A stretch of DNA of 64,000 bases from Silene latifolia (GCF_048544455.1 NC_133530.1:18653748-18717747); one strand, 5' to 3'. Positions 19,640 through 31,745 are shown, counted from the stretch's first letter. Notes: generated from the letters alone by a model not told the origin. Made by a program: numbers and translations.

Positions 19640-19782
19640 TTTATTAATATTATTAATATTATTAATATTATATATTATTTTATTATTATTATTATTATTA
19701 ATTAATAATCCTCATTATTGTTATTATTATGAATATTATGGTTATTAAAATCAATAATATTCATATTAATATAATTAATACT
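19640..19782. repeat. (ATT)n-type microsatellite region
   Basis: Imperfect runs of ATT/AAT and TATTAATATT, continuing beyond the solo LTR at 20374-20440. Confidence 0.85.
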
Positions 19783-19787
19783 ATTAC

Positions 19788-20368
19788 TGATGGGGCATAT
19801 TCTGCACCCGCTGACCGAGTCAATATATTGAGCAAGGTCAAAGATATCCACAGTAAGTCAACGTATTAGACAGCCTAACCGACGCAGCCTGTCGGCTGTC
19901 ACTGGGTCTCTACTGGGCAACTAGCCGGCCGGGAGGCATATCCGCGTACTCACATCCAGTCCCCTCGGCATGGAGTCAACCAGGCCAGCCGGCTTGCCAT
20001 GGGTCCCTCGGCCGAGGGTAGAACAGTATTTCCACCTGCTAGCCACTTGGCCACTACGTGACAAAAGGTGAAAGTCTATAAATACTCCTCAATCCTCATT
20101 GAGAAAACGATCCACAATTCATCCTAAAACTCACTATTAATCTGGTATAAACTCCCTTATCTCCCTACAATATACTTTGTCAAGTAACACACAACTTAAT
20201 CTCTTTAAGTTTACTGACTTGAGCGTCGGAGTGAGTACGCTCGGTACCAAGCCGAGCCCTCAGTTTGTTCATCTTAAACAGGAAAGAGCGAAAGGAAGAC
20301 TCAATCAAAGACATCATTCTACAAGCTTACGTGGTCACAAATCCTGCTCCGGAATCACACCCGGAACA
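19788..20368 (+). repeat. Solo LTR of the gypsy A/B family
   Basis: 581 bp beginning TGATGGGGCATATTCTGCAC and ending ACACCCGGAACA, flanked by target duplication ATTAC (19783-19787 and 20369-20373). The same LTR bounds gypsy elements A and B. No internal region is present, so it is a solo LTR left by recombination. It is more diverged than the LTRs of A or B and therefore probably older. Confidence 0.95.
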
Positions 20369-20373
20369 ATTAC

Positions 20374-20723
20374 TATTATTATTATTATTATTAATATGAA
20401 TAGGAATATTAATTAATAATAATATTATTAATAACATTGTTAATTTTAATATTACTATTATTAATACCTAATTATTTTTTCATATACGAACTTACTCTTT
20501 CACATACACTTTTTCATAACGTTCTATTTTGTACCATTTTCACCTAAAATTGGACCAAGTGAATTCTTAAATCAATATTTTTTTCCTAAAACTTAATTTA
20601 ATTGTTCAAATGACTTAAAACTTACAAGATGAATTCTAATTTATCAAATAATAAATTAATTTACTTGTTATCAATTATTAATATTATTTGTTGAGTTTTA
20701 ATTAATCAACCAAATTTTATTTA
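20374..20723. other. AT-rich spacer between solo LTR and gypsy A
   Basis: 350 bases of (ATT)n remnants and AT-rich sequence. No gene. The right edge carries TTTGT (20724-20728), the target duplication of gypsy A. Confidence 0.6.
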
Positions 20724-20728
20724 TTTGT

Positions 20729-21312
20729 TGATGGGGCATATTCTGCACCCGCTGACCAGTCAACATATTGAGCAAGGTCAAAGATATCCACAGCAAGTCA
20801 ACGGCTTAGACAAATTTAACCGACGCAGCCTTCGGCTGTCTCTAGGGTCCCACTGGGCAACAAGCCACCCGAGGCACACATCCGCGAACTCATATCCAAG
20901 ACCCCTCGGTGAGTCAACAGGCCCGCCGGCCTGCCATGGGTCCCTCGGCCGAGGGGTAGATCAGTCTTTCCACCTGCTAGCCACTTGGCCACTTGGCCAC
21001 TACGTGACAAAAGGTGAAAGTCTATAAATACTTCTCAACTCTCATTGAGGAGGAGATCCACAATTTAACCTAAAATACACTATTCATCTGGTAATATCTT
21101 CTTTATCTCTCTACAACACGTACTTCACCAAGTAACAACAACTTATCCCTTTAAGTTTACTGACTTGAGCGTCGGAGTGAGTTCGCTCGGTCCAAAGCCG
21201 AGCCCTCAGTTTGTTCATTGTTTCAGGAGACCGCAAGGAGGATTCAACTAAAGACGTCATTCTACAAGCACGGGTGGGAACGTATAACTGCTCTGGAATT
21301 ACACCCGGAACA
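20729..21312 (+). repeat. 5' LTR of gypsy A
   Basis: 584 bp. TATA box TCTATAAATAC near 21020-21030, and a conserved downstream block ACTTGAGCGTCGGAGTGAGT shared with all LTRs of the family. The second half appears identical to the 3' LTR; differences cluster in the first 230 bases. Confidence 0.95.
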
Positions 21313-21411
21313 ATTGGCGCCGTCTGTGGAGATAGATACTAGAAGCTAGTCACATTCATTCCCAAACAAAAAAAAAAAACAAAACAAAAACCCACCCGAA
21401 AAGCTAAGAAG

Positions 21412-22371
21412 ATGTCAAAACAACAAGAGGTATTCGTAACTGACGAAACCGAATTCTGCCAAGATGATACCGTCCACAATTCTGGAGTTGCGCAGCCCTC
21501 CACCGGCCGGGTAATTCAACCGGAGTACGGGATGCCAATAATACCAGATACGCCACTGCCCGCCAACCAGGTCACCATCATGGGGCATGTGGTTGATGTA
21601 GCAAAACTGAAGCTACTCCTGGACCTCATTGGTAGTACGTCGGCTCACACTGTCACACCGACAAGAGCGGCGGAACCCGTCCAGGAGACCAGGGCCCAGA
21701 ATGTGACTCCAAGAGACTTGAATGGAGCACTGGAAGAAGCTGGCCCTGTCAAGACGCCGGAGGAGCCTAGAATGCTAGTGGTAGACCTAAGTCCTTCCCG
21801 GACCCGCGGGAGGACGGCGTCGCCGCAGCACCGACGAGGCCTGCCTCAGAGGAGTGAGAGAAGTCCGACTCGCCAGAGTCGAAGAAGAAGCCCGACTCAC
21901 CAGAGTCGAAGAAGAAGCCCGACTCACCAGAGTCGGAGAAGAAGCCCTTCCCGCCACGGGGAGAGGAGCCGGACTAGGAATGCGAGGAGCCGATCGCCGT
22001 GTGTCGTTCGACACGTGGTCAGACAGCCCCTCAATGCCTACGTCCTTGAAACCGTCGTGCCAACCAAGTTAAAGTTGCCGGCGTTCACATACAAAGGTGA
22101 TAGCGACCCCACCGACCATGCCGAGGCCTTTGAGTCGTACATGTCGGTGTGGGAGCAACCCGACGAAGTCTGGTGCCGAGTCTTCCCAACAACCTTGCAT
22201 GGGATGGCTCAGAGTTGGTACAAGGGGCTGCCCGACGGCTCGGTATACTGTTACGCCGACCTAAGGGACGCCTTTTTAGCCCAGTACTCTTGCAATAAAA
22301 GGAGGGCCGTGGAGACATCGGACCTCCCGACTATCAGCGGGAGGGAGGCGAGTCTCTCCGAAGCTATGTAA
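21412..22371 (+). CDS. Gypsy A gag (retroelement fossil)
   Basis: Open frame of 319 codons starting MSKQQEVFVTDETEF, 99 bases after the LTR. The middle has an arginine/serine-rich segment with a near-exact nine-residue repeat (RRRSPTHQS, three units), followed by the retrotransposon gag core (FESYMSVWEQ, GMAQSWYKGLP, LRDAFLAQYS). The homologous part in gypsy B starts at 35346 with the same protein start. Confidence 0.85.
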   Translation: MSKQQEVFVTDETEFCQDDTVHNSGVAQPSTGRVIQPEYGMPIIPDTPLPANQVTIMGHVVDVAKLKLLLDLIGSTSAHTVTPTRAAEPVQETRAQNVTPRDLNGALEEAGPVKTPEEPRMLVVDLSPSRTRGRTASPQHRRGLPQRSERSPTRQSRRRSPTHQSRRRSPTHQSRRRSPSRHGERSRTRNARSRSPCVVRHVVRQPLNAYVLETVVPTKLKLPAFTYKGDSDPTDHAEAFESYMSVWEQPDEVWCRVFPTTLHGMAQSWYKGLPDGSVYCYADLRDAFLAQYSCNKRRAVETSDLPTISGREASLSEAM

Positions 22372-23372
22372 AGAGGTTTGATGCCAAGGTTGCCAGATTC
22401 GTGAGCCGAACAATGAGCAGGGCGACCTTCGCGGCGATGAAAGGCCTCCCAAGGGGAGACTTAAAAACGAGCTCATCAAGTGCGGCGGCTTGGGCTTAGA
22501 CGCCGCTAGGAAGATGGCCGACCAGGCCATCAAGGTGAAAGACTATCACAAGACTGGGTAGGCCACGAGGCCGGGCACTCGAGAAGAAGAGCCACCGGGA
22601 GGACAACCCGGATGAAAGACGCCGTGACAATAATAGGTCACGGTCTGATAGATCTGCCAGGAAGCAGAACTCGGCGGGCGTCGGGGGGAGTTCAGGATCG
22701 TACTACCAGAAACGGTTCAATGGCCACACCCCTCCGGTCGTATCCGCGCCGAGGTCTTCGCCCGAGCAAGAACGAGGGCCGAGTGGGAAAGGCCCCCAAG
22801 CCAAAGGGGGACGGTGACACGAGCCGATCGTGAATATCACGGCCACACCGGTCACCTTATCGACAACCGCCGCATCTCGAAGAATGCCATTGAAGAGCTA
22901 ATCCGGAAGGGGAGCCTCGGCAAGTATGTTGCCAAAGGCCAAAAGACTGAGGCCGGCGGTTCAAATAAGAAATCCGTCTTTGAACGGATAGGAGTGATCC
23001 ATGTTGTCATCGGGGGCAACGGGAACGGTGGGTCCGCTCATGGGCACAAACGGCACCTGAACGAGCTGTATCAGGCCATCAACTTTGTGCCCAAAATAGC
23101 GGTCCCCGCTTCCAGCATCCCCGACATGACTATTGGAAAGAAGGACTACGAGGGAGTCATCGCCCCTCACAGCGACCCACTTGTAGTCCACTTGGACATA
23201 GCCAACCACCTGGTGAAGAGGTGCCTGATTGACACAGGCGCCTACACAAACATTATGTACAACGAATGCTTTCTCAACCTCGGCCCGAAGGTTGAAAACT
23301 TGAGCCCCGCACCAACCCGTTGTACGAGCTTTTCTGGAGGGGCCTGGTACCCCTTGGGTCAATCAGCCGCCG

Positions 23373-24410
23373 GTGAGGTTCGGAGAGGGAAGTGCGGCCA
23401 AGAACGTTATGTCTGAGTTCGTGGTCATTGACGGCTCGTCCGCCTACAACGTTCTCATAGGCCGAGTCACCCTGAGCGAGGCCGATGCAGTAATGTCCAT
23501 CCGGGCTCTGACATTGATGTATGTCTCGGACCGGGAGGAAGCGCATAAGCTCGTCTCAAAGAACGAAAAGAACGAAGTGGTCAATGTCCAAGTGTCCGCC
23601 AGAGGGTGCAACATGCAATCCTTCAAAGTGGCGAAGAAGTCAGAGAAGGGGAAGAGCCCATCTTTGCAACAGGAGGGCGAGCGCATGGATACCACCGTCG
23701 GCATGGTCGAAGGAGCGGAGACCGAAGAGGTGGAGATTGACCCAGGCCGCACCGTAACTATCGGTGTTAACCTGGAGCCAAAGTTCAGAGCCGCCCTCCT
23801 AGATCTGTTGAGGAAGAACAAAGACGTCTTCGCCTACTCAGCGGCCGAGATGCCAGGCGTGAGCCGGGAGGTAATTGTTCACAAGCTAAACGTACTCCCC
23901 ACCGCTCGCCCTGTCAAGCAAAGGATGAGGAACTGCTCAGGCGAGAAGGATGAGGCCATCAAAGCCGAGGTAGATAAATTACTGGCGGCGGGCTTTATCA
24001 TGCCTTGTACCTATCCTGAGTGGTTAACTAATGTTGTAATGGTGAGGAAATCATCGGGGGCATGGAGGATGTGCGTGGATTTTACCAATCTTAATAAAGC
24101 ATGCCCCAAAGATTGCTATCCCTTGCCTCGAATAGATAGTTTAATCGACGCGACGGCAGGCTACACTATGCTGAGCCTGCTGGACGCCTTCTCAGGGTAT
24201 CATCAGGTGTTCATGGCCGAGGAAGACATGCCTAAATGCGCATTCATCATTGGTAACGGCACATACATGTACAAAATGATGCCGTTTGGTTTAAAGAACG
24301 CCGGTGCAACTTACACAAGACTGGTGGACAAAGTGTTCCAAAATCAAAAAGGGCGAAACATTGAGGCTTACGTCGACGATGCTATTGTAAAAAGCAAGTC
24401 CGACAAATGA
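23373..24410 (+). CDS. Gypsy A protease end and reverse transcriptase part (retroelement fossil)
   Basis: Open frame of 345 codons: the protease C-terminal part (VIDGSSAYNVLIGR), then RT with VVMVRKSSGAWRMCVDFTNL, KDCYPLPRIDSLIDA, MPFGLKNAGATY and the catalytic YVDD box. It belongs to element A; the remaining pol domains follow in other frames. Confidence 0.85.
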   Translation: MRFGEGSAAKNVMSEFVVIDGSSAYNVLIGRVTLSEADAVMSIRALTLMYVSDREEAHKLVSKNEKNEVVNVQVSARGCNMQSFKVAKKSEKGKSPSLQQEGERMDTTVGMVEGAETEEVEIDPGRTVTIGVNLEPKFRAALLDLLRKNKDVFAYSAAEMPGVSREVIVHKLNVLPTARPVKQRMRNCSGEKDEAIKAEVDKLLAAGFIMPCTYPEWLTNVVMVRKSSGAWRMCVDFTNLNKACPKDCYPLPRIDSLIDATAGYTMLSLLDAFSGYHQVFMAEEDMPKCAFIIGNGTYMYKMMPFGLKNAGATYTRLVDKVFQNQKGRNIEAYVDDAIVKSKSDK

Positions 24411-27400
24411 GCACTTAGCCGATTTACACGAGACATTTTGTTCACTAAGGAAATACAAGATGAAGCTCAACCCAATGAAATGCAACTTCGGTGTCCGGGC
24501 AGGTAAGTTCCTCGGCGTACTTGTCGGCGCCGGGGAATTGATGTCAATCCGGACAAAGTCCAGCAATCCTAGACCTGCGGAGCCGAGGAATCAAAAAGAG
24601 GTTATGATGACCGGGAGGATGGCGGCTCTAGCCCGTTTCATCTCTCGGTCATCCGACAAGAGCACCCCATTCTTCAAGGTGTTGAAGGGGAATAAAGACT
24701 TCGGCCGGGGGGAGGAGCAGAGCACGCCTTTCAAACAATCGAAAGCTCATCTTCGGACTCTCCCAACCCCGTCGGCCGATGCGGGGAAACACTATATCTG
24801 TACATAGCAGTTTCCTCGGCCACGGTCGATCGATCCGTAATCGTCGAGAAGAGGACAAGCAAAGACACCAATCTACTTTGTCACCATACATTGTTGCCCG
24901 AGAGAAATTACCCGCTGATTGAAAAAGCAGCCTTTGCTGTCGTCGTCGCTGCAAGGAAACTGAAACCCTACTTCGACGCACATCCCGTGACGGTCCTAAC
25001 CGACCAGCCATTGGAGAAAGCATTGGAAAAATTTGAGCAATCCGCGCAGAGACTCATCAAATGGGCAAGAGAGCTATCCCGCCGGCATTCAAGACAAGCC
25101 GAGGCCCTCGATAAAGGGACAGCATGGCAGATTTCTGGCCGAATGCACATACCAAGAAGAGAAAAACCCCGGAGTATGGGAGGTATACACCGACGGGTCC
25201 TCCACGACGAACAGCTCAGGAGCCGGCATACTTATCATCAGCCCAAACGGGGATGAGTTCGAGTACGCCTTGAAATTTACCTTCTCGGCCTCAAACAACG
25301 AATCCGAATACGAGGCGGTGATAACCGGAGTCGAGTGGCTAGGGCGCAGGGGCGGAGCACATCATTTTGAAAACAGATTCACTTTTAGTAGCTAATCAAA
25401 TCAGAGGAGAGTACGAGACTCGAGACGACGGAATGGTAAGATACCTGGAAAGGGTAAAAGCTGACACCTCAAAGTTGAAATCTTTTCAGATACAATGCAT
25501 TCCCAGGTCTGAGAACAACCGAGCCGACGCTCTCTCAAAACTCGCCAGTTCAACCATCAAGAATGTCACCAACCGTCTTTGGTAGACATCAGGAATGCCA
25601 AGAGCATTACTGAGGTCGTCGGCATGGTGGGTAACATAGAGACCGAGACAACGTGGATGACTCCGATAATGAAATACAAATTGACAAATGAACTACCGGA
25701 GGACCGCAGTCTCTCTCGAGAAAATAAAGAGGATCGCAGCAAGGTACTTGGTGTTTGAAGGGGAATTGTAGACAGAGGTCCGTGACGAGGCCACTCTTAA
25801 AGTGCGTCGGTCCAGCCGACGCGAGCTAATCTTCGACAGAAATTCACGAAGGCATCTGCGGCCATCACATGGGGGCAAGAACACTAGCCCACAAAGCTCT
25901 CCGAGCCGGCTATTTTTGGCCCACCATGCTTGCGGATTCAGAGCCAAGACCAAAAAGTGCAACAATCGTCAAATGCATGCTCCGGTGATACATGCGCCAT
26001 CCCAAGACTGCAGCCCGGTACTTAATCCCCTTCCTTTCGCACAGTGGGGATGGATCTACTAGGGCCATTTCCAACGGCATCCGGCGGAAGAAAGTTCTTG
26101 ATTGTCGCCGTTGACTACTTCACCAAATGGGTTGAAGTCGTAGAAAGAAGACGCAAAGACGACGGCAGCCGTAAGAAAGGTAATCTGGGAAAATGTCATA
26201 AATCGTTTTGGGTTACCCCAAGTCATGGTATTCGACCACGGCCGAGAGTTTTGGAGTGACACAATAATGAGCCGATGGAAGAACTCGGTATCAAATTTGC
26301 ATACTCCTCCGTCTGTCACCCACAGAGCAATGGACAAAGCGGAGGCGGCCAATAAAACAATCCTCAACGGTTTGAAGAAGACAGTTGAAGACCTAAAGGG
26401 AAGATGGGCCGATGAACTACCCGGCGTCTGTGGTCCCCTGCGAACCACGGAGAAAGAAGCAACGGGGTACAGTCCGTTCCACTTAGTCTACGGGTCCGCG
26501 CGATCCGCAATTGAAGCAACGGTGCCGACATTGAACGGCCACCTTTAACCCGGTTGAAAATGAGGAAGGCTTAAGAAACTCCCTAGACCTGGTTGAAGAA
26601 AGCCGAGATACAGCACGCCTCAACTTGGCGGTATACCAAAACCGAATGAGAAGAGCTTACAACCGAAGAGTCCACAAAAGGGACTTGAAAGTAGGGGATC
26701 TAGTCCTAAGAAAGTCGGCCGCCACCAACAAAGGAAACATTCATGGTAAACTAACCGCCAACTAGGAGGGTCCCTACAAAGTGGTTGAAGAAATGAGGCC
26801 GGGTACATACCGGCTGACCGACATGGAGGGTGTGTCTCTGATGAGCCATTGGAACACTGACAATCTCAGGAAATACTTTGTGTAGCGGCGGAGGTGTCCA
26901 AAACAATTGTTGGCACCCCAACGCATGTTTACATCTAATGAAGAATCACCCAATTTTTCCATTTAAAGTGTTTATCCCCTCCGCAGTCATATCGAGGTAG
27001 ACGTCACGGCCCAAGCCGGGCAGTCACCCCAAGAACATTGTCGTCAGAACCCCTAGTCGCCTCGGTCAACCGAAGGCCTGGCGGGGACACAACGGTCCAT
27101 ACGCCAAATATACTGTCGCGCCAGTAACTCTAGTCGCCTCGGTCAACCGAAGGCCTGGCAGGGGACACAACGGTCGACACGCTAACATGTTCACAACGGC
27201 GGTTGGGAAGCGCAAATCCGACGCCTCGGCTAGACCGAGAGTGAAAGAGGAAGCGACCAACACGCTAACATGTTCGAGAAAAAGAAGTTAAACGCAGTTG
27301 AGATACGCATTCTAGCTGCCTCGGCTAAGCCGAAGGTAAAAATGAAAAAGCGCTCAATTAATAACGCAAGAAGACAAGAAAAGACCTCGGCCAAGCCAGA

Positions 27401-27599
27401 GGCAAAACAAGCAAACTTTCATTAATGATAACAGATTACAAACGAGAAGATTGCAGACGACGGCCGTCCCCATAGGGATAAGCCAAAACGCAACCTACCA
27501 AAGTTTTACATAAACAAGGAAAAGAAAAGCAAAAGGTTACAGACATGATCATTTGAGGCGCCAAAAGATGGCAGGGAGGAAAGGCTCAATAGTTAGCCC

Positions 27600-30110
27600 C
27601 GAACAGACTACGGCCTATCCGAGATGCCGGGTGAGTCCGGTGACGACCGCCGTCTCCCTATGCTAGTTCTTTCGCCCTCCATCGGCGGCAGCGAAGAAAG
27701 ACATCATCTTCGGTGGCCGGCCCAGAGGAGGGCTCGTCATTCTCACGTGCCTTTAGCCTCTCAGCCTCCCCTTCGGCCTCTTTCACCTTTGCATCGTAGG
27801 CCGCCTTGGCCTCGGCTATCTGAGCCGCCTCCGCCTTTTCCGCAGCCGCTTTTTCCGCGGCTTCGGCCATCTCATCCAGAAGCTGTTCAAATTTTGCCCA
27901 CGGGAAGGAGCCTTCAGGAATGAGCTTCTTGATTGCCTCCCTAGTCGCTTCCTCGGCCTGATCCCGGAATTGAGCGCACATGTTAGGCATGATCTCGGTT
28001 TGAAGCACCTCAATATCTTTCTCCCTTTGGGCAAGGATATCCCTTGTATCCCTATGTGCCTCCGACTGGGACAAATACAGATCTTTCCATTCGTCCCTCT
28101 TGGCAACAACGGCGTCATAACCGCCCTTATACATGTCCCGCTCCTCCAAAGAATCGGGGAGGTGGCATCGCAGCCTCAACTTTGGCCCTCTCGGCCGCAG
28201 GCGCTTCTCGGCTTCCTCCGAACGCTTCCGAGCAAAGCAAGGAGGTCAAGCTTAGCCTTCCCGGCTTCTCCCTTTGCAGCGGAAAGATCAAGCTTAAGCC
28301 GTTCGATCAATGGCCCAGCTTGGGACATGACCTTTTCTTGCTCCATAATGTGGGAGCCAGCTAGTTGAGTCCACTTCGCCAACCTCTTGTGTATTCTTGT
28401 ACCCTCTGCCACAAGCTCGGCGGGGGAAATCTTCTGGAGTAAGGAGTCAACGGTGACATTTCTATCACCCGCCTTCTCAGGCTGCTTCTCTAATTGCCGT
28501 TCAGTGAGAACGACGGCTGCCAACGGCGGATCTACAAAAAATTCACACAGCGCATCCATGTCAACATTCATTGACACATCAGAGAGTCTGTCATCGGGAA
28601 TGCATAATGAAACTAAGTCGAACCACGAGTTAGGTCCGTACCAGTCTGGACCCTCTTAGATGGAGGACCGGGTGAATCATTCTTTTCCCCGGCAACGGTA
28701 GAAGCCGGCAGTGGCTCTTTTCTCTTCTTCGGAGGAGGAGGGCCCTTCGCAACGGTCACCACCTCCTCGGAGACATCGATGACCTCCACATGCTCCTTCT
28801 GGGCCGTTGGGGTTGAAGAGGGAGTTGGGATTGACGTCGTCGCCAACCTGGACGCGCCTTTGGTTTTCTCTTGCACGCCTCCGAGAACCCGTGCTTGAGC
28901 CGCCGCCGGATCCGGTGCCTTCACCGCTTATCCATAAGTTCGTTGGGAGCCAGTCTACGATCACGCGCGTCAGCCTGAGGGTGCCGCTCAACGACGTTCC
29001 CGTCCTTATCAAGCCCTAACCTCTTCAAGGTCCTCTCAGACAGATCCTGGCCAAACCGGTCTGCAAGAAACCAGACAAGAGTTACATAAAAGAAGTAAAA
29101 CAAAGCTCTAAAAACAGGAGCGTAACAGGCAAAGATGGGCCTCACACCGACCCTACTCACCCTGGTTGAGGGCCGGTATGAGGCCGACGCGGCAAAGCGC
29201 TCATCCCGAAGAATAATCGAGTCGGGGCACCCATCCCTTCTCAGCATCAAACAGCTGCATCGCCCGCTCCTCGTCCGCACCAAGAGGAACCCTACTGGCA
29301 TCCATCTTGAGCTTACTCTGGGAGACCCATTTTTCACGCTCCCTCTTACTCTCGCACCGTAAGTTGACTTGGTCTTTGGAAGGACCGGGACAACGGATAG
29401 TCATCCAAGACTTCGACATACACCCACAGCCCCTTCCGGTCCTTGCGGGAAGAAAGCTTATCAACAGAGAGGACGCCGGCTCCATCTCGCACGCTGTACC
29501 ACCCCACCTTACACGGGGTCGATGCCCGAAGATGATGAAGCGTGGAATAAGTTAACCGTAGGTACCTCCCCTTAAAAGACAGAGCCACACGAAGCCAACT
29601 ATCGTCCTAATGGCCAACGGATGCAGTTGAGCCACGGCGACGTTCATAGCTTTGATGATGGCCGTGACGTATTTATTCAAAGGAAACCGGAGCCCATACT
29701 CCGGTGCACGATATATACGCCGATATGACCCGGAGGAGGGCAACAGACCGCCTGACCCTCCCCAGGGATAACAATTTTGTACCCCTCACCGAAGTAGAAA
29801 TGACCCTCGAAAAGAGTTCCATCGGAACAATCGGCGAATTTATTGGTCCGGCACGGTCGGGACGGTCATGCGCAGCCTCGCCGTGATCCAGGATATGCGG
29901 CCTCTCTTCACCAGAAGGAATCCTTTCCTCACAGTCATCATCAACATCATCATCCTCCCAGCCCTCCAAAGCTTTTGGATCGACTTCGGGAGACGGAGAC
30001 CTAGGGCCCCCAAACCTTATCGGGATGACGTTTAGTATCTCCTCCTCATCAAGACGCGACGGGGAACCCCCCGGCGCAGGCTTACTAGGTCCGGCACCAG
30101 CAGAAGACAT
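27600..30110 (-). other. Gypsy A antisense ORF block (PF04195-like)
   Basis: Between the integrase region and the 3' LTR the coding signal lies on the minus strand. It starts at 30110 with MSSAGAGPSKPAPGG, followed by an acidic segment, a domain with EYGLRFPLNKYVTAII and QLHPLAIRTIVGFVWLC (about 29740-29590) that resembles the plant 'putative gypsy type transposon' family (Pfam PF04195, from memory), and later coiled-coil-like Ala/Glu/Lys-rich stretches (28180-27660). The frame is broken in several places. The equivalent block in gypsy B (39150-40823) is clearly homologous. Antisense ORFs downstream of pol are known for Tat/Retand elements; their function is not known to me. Confidence 0.75.
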
Positions 30111-30280
30111 GTTTACAACAAAACTTACAAGTTAAAAAGAGAATTTGTTTGTTTACCTTGAAGAAAAATGCTACGCCGGAGTAATGATTCTGAAAGCTAG
30201 AGAGAAGTTTCACAAAAGGGCTAGAAAGAAGAAAATTTTTGAGAAAATGAAATTGGTGCCCAATTTCAGGGATTAATTGC

Positions 30281-30363
30281 CCTATTTATAGGGGAAAGCC
30301 CATAAAGAAGGACCAATCAGGGCACAGCCCATGAAACGCCAACCAATCAAGAACCGACACGTG
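30281..30363 (-). promoter_or_regulatory. Candidate antisense promoter in gypsy A
   Basis: On the minus strand, about 170 bases upstream of the antisense ATG at 30110, there is TATAAATAGG (30282-30291). Upstream of that are two CCAAT pentamers on the plus strand (30313 and 30342) and a CACGTG G-box (30358-30363). Gypsy B shows the same set at almost the same spacing (TATA 41012-41021, CCAAT 41044 and 41076, G-box 41089-41094). Confidence 0.6.
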
Positions 30364-30766
30364 TCAGACATGCAACCACGGAATGTCAATCGTTGCAACA
30401 GTTGAACGTCAATCAATGCAACAGTGACCAAGCGTCTTCAACACGCCCCTTCAAATCTCTCTGCTCATTCATCTTCCTCAACAAACTCCTAAGTATCTGT
30501 TCTCCGTCGGCCACACGATCAACCAAGTTTGTCAAGACCACTGGGGCAATCAAAAGCACACGGCGCTCACAACCCTCGGTCTCGGCGGTACCACTTTCTT
30601 TTCCACACCGATGTCCATTACACATCCATGTGGAGGGGGATATGGTACGGCCTAAGCAGAGCCGTCCGGGAAGAAGAAGCCGGGCGAGTAAATTTTTACT
30701 TGCGAGAATATACGCTCAACATACATCGGAGCCCATACCACGGCATAGACTACGCTGGGGGCAAAT

Positions 30767-31357
30767 TGATGGGGCATATTCTGCACCCGCTGACCAGTCA
30801 ACATATTGAGCAAGGTCAAAGATATCCACAGCAAGTCAACGGCTTAGACAGCCTAACCGACGCAGCCTGTCGGCCTGTCTCTAGGGTCATTTACTGGGCA
30901 ACAAGCCAGCCGAGGCACACATCCGCGAACTCATATCCAAGACCCCTCGGCGGTGAGTCAACAGGGCCCGCCGGCCTGCCATGGGTCCCTCGGCCGAGGG
31001 GTAGATCAGTCTTTCCACCTGCTAGCCACTTGGCCACTTGGCCACTACGTGACAAAAGGTGAAAGTCTATAAATACTTCTCAACTCTCATTGAGGAGGAG
31101 ATCCACAATTTAACCTAAAATACACTATTCATCTGGTAATATCTTCTTTATCTCTCTACAACACGTACTTCACCAAGTAACAACAACTTATCCCTTTAAG
31201 TTTACTGACTTGAGCGTCGGAGTGAGTTCGCTCGGTCCAAAGCCGAGCCCTCAGTTTGTTCATTGTTTCAGGAGACCGCAAGGAGGATTCAACTAAAGAC
31301 GTCATTCTACAAGCACGGGTGGGAACGTATAACTGCTCTGGAATTACACCCGGAACA
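30767..31357 (+). repeat. 3' LTR of gypsy A
   Basis: 591 bp, TGATGGGGC to CCCGGAACA, preceded by purine-rich GCTGGGGGCAAA and followed by TTTGT. Confidence 0.95.
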
Positions 31358-31362
31358 TTTGT

Positions 31363-31665
31363 TAAAGATGAAATTAGGGTATGTCGATTCTTATTTATCC
31401 AAATTAATTGAATTAGGATTGTTGGTGCTTCGTGGTTACTACCTAATCAGTCAAATTTTGATGATAAACGGCTAGACTTTGAACATCAATCTAGCAAATC
31501 GGTGCTCCATTAACTCACCTAATTAGATTGATGGTGAATCGTGGTTCATTGTGCCTACCTAGTTAATCACTCAAATTAGTATAATTACTAATATTAATAT
31601 TATTATTATTATTATTATTATTTTTCTGTTAATGAAAGTTGTGCGCATCTTTTTTATATAAACAA

Positions 31666-31745
<80 letters not shown>

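Larger units (their letters stand above)
18387..19782. other. Gene-free stretch with old repeat sequence
   Basis: No host gene recognised. It holds one copy of a dispersed AT-rich repeat (about 18600-18715), a C-rich stretch of CCCGGCCCG/CCCGACCC words (19150-19300), degenerate GATTCGATTC/TTCAGCTC words (19440-19600) that recur near 31855-32000, and an (ATT)n tract from about 19640. The matching words on both sides of the gypsy insertions suggest the solo LTR and gypsy A landed in one older AT-rich repetitive region. Confidence 0.5.
20729..31357 (+). mobile_element. Ty3/gypsy LTR retrotransposon A (Tat/Retand-like), 10.6 kb
   Basis: LTRs 20729-21312 and 30767-31357 (TGATGGGGC to CCCGGAACA); target duplication TTTGT at 20724-20728 and 31358-31362. 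ATTGGCGCCGTCTGTGG after the 5' LTR fits a plant gypsy primer-binding site, and GCTGGGGGCAAA precedes the 3' LTR. Parts in order: gag from 21412, protease region around 23200, RT (about 23850-24400), RNase H (about 24880-25100), a second archaeal-type RNase H (YTDGSSTTNSSGAG, about 25190-25570), integrase (about 25800-26560), then a 3' block with ORFs on the opposite strand. Two RNase H domains and antisense ORFs fit the Tat lineage. The coding part is broken in many places (roughly ten or more), yet the LTRs are alike, so the insertion looks fairly recent. Confidence 0.95.
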
